From NCBI RefSeq assembly GCF_030269605.1, contig NZ_BSTQ01000006.1:184988-248987 (forward strand): DNA of 64,000 bases, in the 5' to 3' direction. The number at the start of each line of letters is the position of its first letter. Positions within the stretch are counted from its first letter, which is position 1. Shown here piece by piece: positions 59,935-64,000 of this stretch. This DNA is from Lentzea sp. NBRC 105346. Its GTDB lineage: Bacteria; Actinomycetota; Actinomycetes; Mycobacteriales; Pseudonocardiaceae. The notes beneath the pieces were generated by a model, which saw nothing but the letters and a program-made list of their open reading frames with translations, was not told where the DNA came from and made no database searches. The translations under genes and the position numbers were made by a program.

Positions 59935-61689
59935 ATGGCAGACGTTCTGAACGTCACCGAGGAGAACAAGTTCAAGGGCACGCTCTTCATCGAGGCGTAC
60001 GACAGCCTGATCGACTCGATCGGCGACGACGCGGAGAGCGAGACCGAGAAGGCGCTCGACATCACCTTCAACGCCATCGGTGCCGTGGCCTCGACGGTGA
60101 TGCTCGCCGTCGACCCGCTGGGCAGCCTGTTCGGCGCGGGCGTCGGCTGGTTGTTCGAGCACATCAGCTTCCTGCGTGACGCGCTCAACCAGGTGCTGGG
60201 CAACCCGGAGGAGATCCAGGCCAACGTCGAGCAGACCAAGGCGAAGGCGGCCGAACTGCGCGTGCTGGCCGAGGATCACCACAAGGGCCTCGCCAAGTTC
60301 GACGGGTGGACCGGCCAGGCCTCGGAGAAGTTCCAGGCCAGCATGGACGGAATGGGCAAGGAGCTCGACTCGCTCGCGGGCGCGGTCGAGACGAAGGCCA
60401 AGATCGTCGCGGTGATGGGCATGCTCGTCACCGTCCTGCGCGACATCATCCGTGACCTGATCTCCCAGCTGATCGGCTCGCTGATCGGCGGCGCCCTGAT
60501 CGCGGCGGCCAGCGCGGTGGTCACGTTCGGCGCCTCGATCGTCGGCTTCGTCGGCTACGCCGTGGGCAAGGCCGTCGCGCTCGGCACCAACATCGCGGCG
60601 CGCGTCTCGCGGGTGATCGCGTCGCTGGGCCGGTTGATGCGCAAGATCGGCGACGTCGACGACATCATGAAGAAGATCAGCAAGGGCTGGGACCGCTTCG
60701 ACAACGCCGCCGACGTCGGCGAGATCACCTACGAGGGCTACAAGGCCTCGAAGGACGTCGACAAGAAGATCGACGAGGCCCTCGACAAGGACGAGCAGAA
60801 CGACAAGGTCACCGACGCCAACAACAAGGCGAAGGAGGCCGGCCAGAAGTACGAGCAGGCCAAGAAGGACGAGGAGAAGCAGGCGCAGGAGGCCAAGGCG
60901 GCCAACGACGCGCTGAACACCGCGTCCGAGAAGGCCAAGGCCGCCAACGACAAGGTGAGCGCCGCCGTCGACGAGGTCAACAAGGCCGCCGAGTCCGGCG
61001 ACCAGGCCGCCTACGACCGGGCCAAGGCCAAGTACGACGCGGCCAAGGCGGAAGCCGATGCCGCCCGCGCTTCAGCGGCTTCCGCTGCTTCTACTGCCGC
61101 CAAGGAGGCCCGCGACCTCAGCGACGCGGCCCAGAAGAGCCTCGACGCCCAGCAGGCCGCGAAGCCGTCCGACGACGCCGCGAAGGCCGCGTACGAGGAG
61201 TACAAGAAGAACAACCCCGGTACTCCAGACGCCGCGCGTGATGCGGCCGAGCAGGACCTGAACACCAAGAACGACGCGGCCAAGCAGGCCAACGAGGCCT
61301 ACGAGAAGGCCAACGCGGACTTCGCGGCCAAGAACGCCGCCGCCGCCGAAGCCAACGCTCGCGCGTTCGCCTCCGGCTCCGACGCCGACATCAAGGCCGC
61401 CGAGCAGGCGAGCAAGGCGGCCGAGGAGTCCGGCAAGAGCGTCAAGTCCGCGGCCGACACGGCGAAGTCCTCCGGCGAGGCCGCCAAGGCGAGCTACGAG
61501 CAGTTCCAGAAGGACCACTCGTCCGGCACGCCTGCCTCGTCCACTCCTTCGGACCCGCTGCAGCACGCGCGCGACGTCAACAAGGACACCGGCGTCGGCG
61601 ACGCGTTGGGCGGCGACGCCTTCTTCGGTGGTTTCGGCAAGTCCGGTGCTACTCCGCAGGTGGACGGTCCCACCGTGCAGCACCACTGA
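59935..61689 (+). CDS. Large WxG-like coiled-coil protein (type VII substrate candidate)
   Basis: A 584-residue protein without a signal peptide. Residues about 15-150 are a WXG100/LXG-like four-helix-hairpin region with GWTGQASEKFQASM (WxG turn). A hydrophobic segment (about 165-215, LIGSLIGGALIAAASAVVTF) follows, then a long Ala/Lys/Glu-rich coiled coil from about 285 to 530 and a Ser/Thr-rich tail. Type VII-secreted toxins or structural proteins have this layout, though no toxin domain is present. It lies between a YbaB-like gene and a repeat-rich protein. Confidence 0.7.
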   Translation: MADVLNVTEENKFKGTLFIEAYDSLIDSIGDDAESETEKALDITFNAIGAVASTVMLAVDPLGSLFGAGVGWLFEHISFLRDALNQVLGNPEEIQANVEQTKAKAAELRVLAEDHHKGLAKFDGWTGQASEKFQASMDGMGKELDSLAGAVETKAKIVAVMGMLVTVLRDIIRDLISQLIGSLIGGALIAAASAVVTFGASIVGFVGYAVGKAVALGTNIAARVSRVIASLGRLMRKIGDVDDIMKKISKGWDRFDNAADVGEITYEGYKASKDVDKKIDEALDKDEQNDKVTDANNKAKEAGQKYEQAKKDEEKQAQEAKAANDALNTASEKAKAANDKVSAAVDEVNKAAESGDQAAYDRAKAKYDAAKAEADAARASAASAASTAAKEARDLSDAAQKSLDAQQAAKPSDDAAKAAYEEYKKNNPGTPDAARDAAEQDLNTKNDAAKQANEAYEKANADFAAKNAAAAEANARAFASGSDADIKAAEQASKAAEESGKSVKSAADTAKSSGEAAKASYEQFQKDHSSGTPASSTPSDPLQHARDVNKDTGVGDALGGDAFFGGFGKSGATPQVDGPTVQHH

Positions 61690-61712
61690 CGTTCTAGGGG
61701 AGCACACCGGTC

Positions 61713-64000
61713 ATGGCAAAGGTCAACCCCGGCGTAAACCCGTCGCCCAATCCCTCTGTTACGCCGTCGCCCGCGCCGCCCCCACCGGCGCCGCCGACGG
61801 GGTTCGGGTCGGGGCCGACGGGCAACTCCGGCTTTTCCATGACCGAGTCCACCATGTCGGGGCTGCAGGGCAAGGCGGGTGACCTGCAGTCGCGGCTGAG
61901 CAGCATCTCCAGCGGGTTGCGGGGGCTCAACTTCAGCGGCAACGCGCTGGGGCCGATCGGGCTCTTCGCCGTGCCGGCTTTGAACGCCTCCAACGACAAC
62001 GCGGTCGCTCAGGCCGATCGTGGTGCCAAGGCGTTCGGTGACGTTCAGGCCGGGTTGAAGGCCACTCAGAACACCAGTGTCACCAGTGACTCCAACAACG
62101 CCGGGTCGTTCAAGCAGATCGATCCGACTACCAACGTCAAGCCGCCGCCCAATTCGGTGAACGTGCCCAGCGTTGCGCCTCGGCCGGAGGGGCCCAAGGT
62201 GTCCGCTCCTGCTACCGGCAAGGGTGGTGTCGGGCCCGGCGGTGGTGTGGGTACGCCTGGTGGGCCTGCTGTGTCTGCTCCGCCTCCCGTGAAGGGGGGT
62301 GCGTCCGGTGGGGTTCCCTCGGCTGGGGTTTCTGGTGGTCCCGCCGTCGCCGCCGGGCCCACCGTCAAGGGGGCTTCCGGTGGGGTTCCTTCAGCTGGGA
62401 AATCCGCTGGTGGGCCTGGGGTGTCCGCTGCGCCTTCCGTCAAGGGTGGCGGTGGACCTGTTGGCGGGACTGGGGTTTCCGGTGGGCCCGGGGTGTCCGC
62501 TGCGCCTTCCGTCAAGGGTGGCGCGGGACCTGTTGGCGGGACTGGGGTTTCCGGTGGGCCTGGGGTGTCTGCTGCGCCTTCCGTCAAGGGTGGTGCGGGA
62601 CCTGTTGGTGGGCCTGCGGTTTCTGGTGGGCCCGTCGTGTCCGGTGGGCCTCAGGTCAAGGGCGGTCCCGTTGGCGGGCCGGGCGGGCGGGGGCCTGTGC
62701 CGGGTGGCGGTCCGGTGGCGGTGCCGCCTCCGGTGGGTGGTCCGGCGGCTGCGGGCAAGCCTGGGGCGACGCCGCCGGGTGCCAAGTCGGCCGCCGGTGT
62801 CGGCGCGGTGCCCGGAGCCACGCCGCCGGGTGCGAAGTCGGCTGCGGGTGTCGGGCCGGGGGCTGCGGCTGGTGTGACGCCTCCGGGTGCGAAGTCGGCT
62901 ACGGGTGTCGGCACGGCGCCGGGTGTCGCAGCTGGTGTGACGCCGCCGGCAGCCAAGGCGGCTATGGGTGTTGGTGCCGCACCCGGTGTCGCGCCGGGCG
63001 CAGGTGCCGGTGCCGCACCGGGTGTCGCGCCGGGCGCGACGCCTCCGGGGGCGGCGTCGGCGGACCGGAGCAGCAAGTTCGCGGGTCCGGGCGCGGGCAA
63101 GGGCGCGTTCGACGCCCCGAAGGCCCCCGCCGCGGATGGCACGATCAGCAAGGCGCCCAAGGGAGACGTGTCGGCGCCGCCGTCCGCACCGAAGCCGAAC
63201 ACCGCCCCGACCACCGCGACCCCGAACGCGGCTACCGGCCCGAACGCCGCGACGCCGAAGGTCGGCGCCGCGCCCGATGTTGCGACGCCGAAGCCCGGTA
63301 CGTCGGTGCCGAACGCACCGACCCCGAACGCGGCAGCTCCGAACGTCGCCCCGCCGAGCGCGCAGCCCGGCACCGCGCCCGCCGCGAAGCCTGCCACGCC
63401 AGCGCCGAACACGGCTGCGCCAGCGCCGAACACCGCCGCGAACGCGCAACCGGCCGCGGCCCCGATGGCTCCCGGCGCGATGCCGCCGCCGAGTGCGCCT
63501 TCAGCGGACCGGGGCGGCAAGTTCGCAGGCCCGGATGCGGGCAAGGACGCGTTCGACGCGCCGAAGGCGCCCGCTGCGGACGGCACGATCAGCAAGGCCC
63601 CCAAGGGAGACGCCTCGGCGCCGCCCGCAGCGCCGAAGCCGACCACGCCCGTCCCGAACACCGCTGCGCCCAGCCCGGTGGCGCCGAACGCTGCCGCCCC
63701 CAACTCTGCCGCGCCAAAGGCAGCGGCGCCGAACGCTGCCGCACCGGCCACGCCCGTCCTGAACGCGGCGGCGCCCAACGCGGCGCCCAACCCGGTGGCG
63801 CCGAACGCTGCCGGGCCGAATCCGGCGCCGAACACTGCCGCACCGGCCACGCCCGTCCCGAACGCTGCCGGGCCGAATCCGGCGCCGAACACTGCCGCAC
63901 CGGCCACGCCCGTCCCGAACGCTGCCGGGCCGAATCCGGCGCCGAACACTGCCGCACCGGCCACGCCCGTCCCGAACGCTGCCGGGCCGAATCCGGCGCC
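61713..64000 (+). CDS. Pro/Ala/Gly-rich repeat protein of a type VII operon, 5' part
   Basis: An open frame from ATG 61713 to the window end, at least 762 codons, with no stop. GGGGAG is nine bases upstream. Residues about 35-130 contain a helical region (MSGLQGKAGDLQSRLSSISS, then LNASNDNAVAQADRGAKAFG) like an ESX (WXG100-type) hairpin; the rest is low complexity. A 24-residue unit (GGPGVSAAPSVKGG...) is repeated three times from 62409, an about 147-residue block (SADR...KFAGP...FDAPKAPAADGTISKAPKG) occurs twice, and a 19-residue unit is repeated at the end. The continuation is outside the window. Such proteins are probably secreted or wall-spanning. Confidence 0.75.
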   Translation, partial: MAKVNPGVNPSPNPSVTPSPAPPPPAPPTGFGSGPTGNSGFSMTESTMSGLQGKAGDLQSRLSSISSGLRGLNFSGNALGPIGLFAVPALNASNDNAVAQADRGAKAFGDVQAGLKATQNTSVTSDSNNAGSFKQIDPTTNVKPPPNSVNVPSVAPRPEGPKVSAPATGKGGVGPGGGVGTPGGPAVSAPPPVKGGASGGVPSAGVSGGPAVAAGPTVKGASGGVPSAGKSAGGPGVSAAPSVKGGGGPVGGTGVSGGPGVSAAPSVKGGAGPVGGTGVSGGPGVSAAPSVKGGAGPVGGPAVSGGPVVSGGPQVKGGPVGGPGGRGPVPGGGPVAVPPPVGGPAAAGKPGATPPGAKSAAGVGAVPGATPPGAKSAAGVGPGAAAGVTPPGAKSATGVGTAPGVAAGVTPPAAKAAMGVGAAPGVAPGAGAGAAPGVAPGATPPGAASADRSSKFAGPGAGKGAFDAPKAPAADGTISKAPKGDVSAPPSAPKPNTAPTTATPNAATGPNAATPKVGAAPDVATPKPGTSVPNAPTPNAAAPNVAPPSAQPGTAPAAKPATPAPNTAAPAPNTAANAQPAAAPMAPGAMPPPSAPSADRGGKFAGPDAGKDAFDAPKAPAADGTISKAPKGDASAPPAAPKPTTPVPNTAAPSPVAPNAAAPNSAAPKAAAPNAAAPATPVLNAAAPNAAPNPVAPNAAGPNPAPNTAAPATPVPNAAGPNPAPNTAAPATPVPNAAGPNPAPNTAAPATPVPNAAGPNPA
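62409..62624 (+). repeat. Three 72-bp tandem repeats
   Basis: Copies begin at 62409, 62481 and 62553, exactly 72 bases apart. Each codes for 24 residues of the form GGPGVSAAPSVKGG..GPVGGTGVS, the third copy diverging at its end. Frame is kept. Confidence 0.9.
63055..63640 (+). repeat. Two copies of a 441-base spaced block
   Basis: The stretch coding for SADR..KFAGP..GK.AFDAPKAPAADGTISKAPKG appears at about 63055-63190 and again at about 63496-63631; the shared Asp codon is at 63064 and 63505, a spacing of 441 bases (147 codons). It is an in-frame internal duplication. Confidence 0.85.
63804..64000 (+). repeat. 57-bp tandem repeat at the window edge
   Basis: Identical units begin at 63804, 63861, 63918 and 63975, each 57 bases, giving NAAGPNPAPNTAAPATPVP (19 residues). 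The array continues past the window. Identity at the DNA level suggests recent expansion. Confidence 0.93.

Noticed and set aside
62409..62624. Tandem repeats as a CRISPR array
   Set aside because: Units are in-frame 24-codon repeats without unique spacers and no cas genes are present.
62391..63964. Two long leftward frames in the repeat region (to 437 codons)
   Set aside because: They are the antisense of in-frame Pro/Ala/Gly repeats, which stay open on both strands because of GC richness; the rightward frame carries the ribosome site and operon context.

Overview
The window is about 70% GC or higher, with tightly packed genes, strong G/C third-position bias, GTG and TTG starts and AGGAGG-type ribosome sites. 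Together with ESX/type VII-like genes at both edges, an EspG-family chaperone, two SARP (BTAD/NB-ARC/TPR) regulators and a terpene/NRPS cluster, this points to an actinomycete, most likely in the Pseudonocardiales (inference; no rRNA or marker gene is present). No tRNA, rRNA, CRISPR array or transposase gene was found.

Layout, left to right. 1-0.8 kb: the end of a PPE-like secreted protein and its EspG-type chaperone. 0.85-3.4 kb: a glycosyltransferase and drug-efflux pair. 3.8-5.5 kb: a DUF4388-like protein with two roadblock/LC7-type proteins. 5.6-8.7 kb: a membrane protein, a decayed M23 peptidase facing a truncated ORF, a VanX-like dipeptidase, an HxlR regulator and a secreted protein. 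8.7-11.6 kb: a large PcfJ-like protein of unknown role. 11.6-17.7 kb: a VOC protein and a D-amino-acid type catabolic operon (deacylase, racemase, asparaginase) with a divergent double-Lrp regulator and a transporter. 17.9-20.2 kb: VanZ plus a two-component system. 20.3-23.1 kb: secreted proteins and an aminoglycoside-phosphotransferase-fold enzyme.

23.1-31.3 kb holds the main biosynthetic locus: five overlapping genes for a flavin monooxygenase, an A-MT-T-C NRPS, a methyltransferase, a P450 and a class I terpene synthase. This composition suggests an amino-acylated, oxidised, methylated terpenoid. 31.5-35.3 kb has an M6 metalloprotease, an AlkD-like repair protein and a heparin-lyase-fold protein. 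35.4-42.1 kb has a LacI-sensor hybrid histidine kinase downstream of a SARP, with a divergent CHAP-like secreted protein. 42.3-52.8 kb is a run of secreted or enzymatic genes (a subtilase-type C-terminal module, PadR plus membrane protein, carboxylesterase, L,D-transpeptidase-like, alcohol dehydrogenase, PPOX, DUF5829, DUF4360).

52.9-59.1 kb: a 166-bp fold-back element with CTAG ends sits at the end of an EamA-trpA-trpB operon that lies downstream of a second SARP. 59.4-64.0 kb: the start of a type VII-associated operon (YbaB-like, WxG-like coiled-coil protein, and a Pro/Ala/Gly repeat protein running off the window). The gaps between genes hold several clear hairpin terminators, a near-perfect PadR-type operator and candidate promoters.
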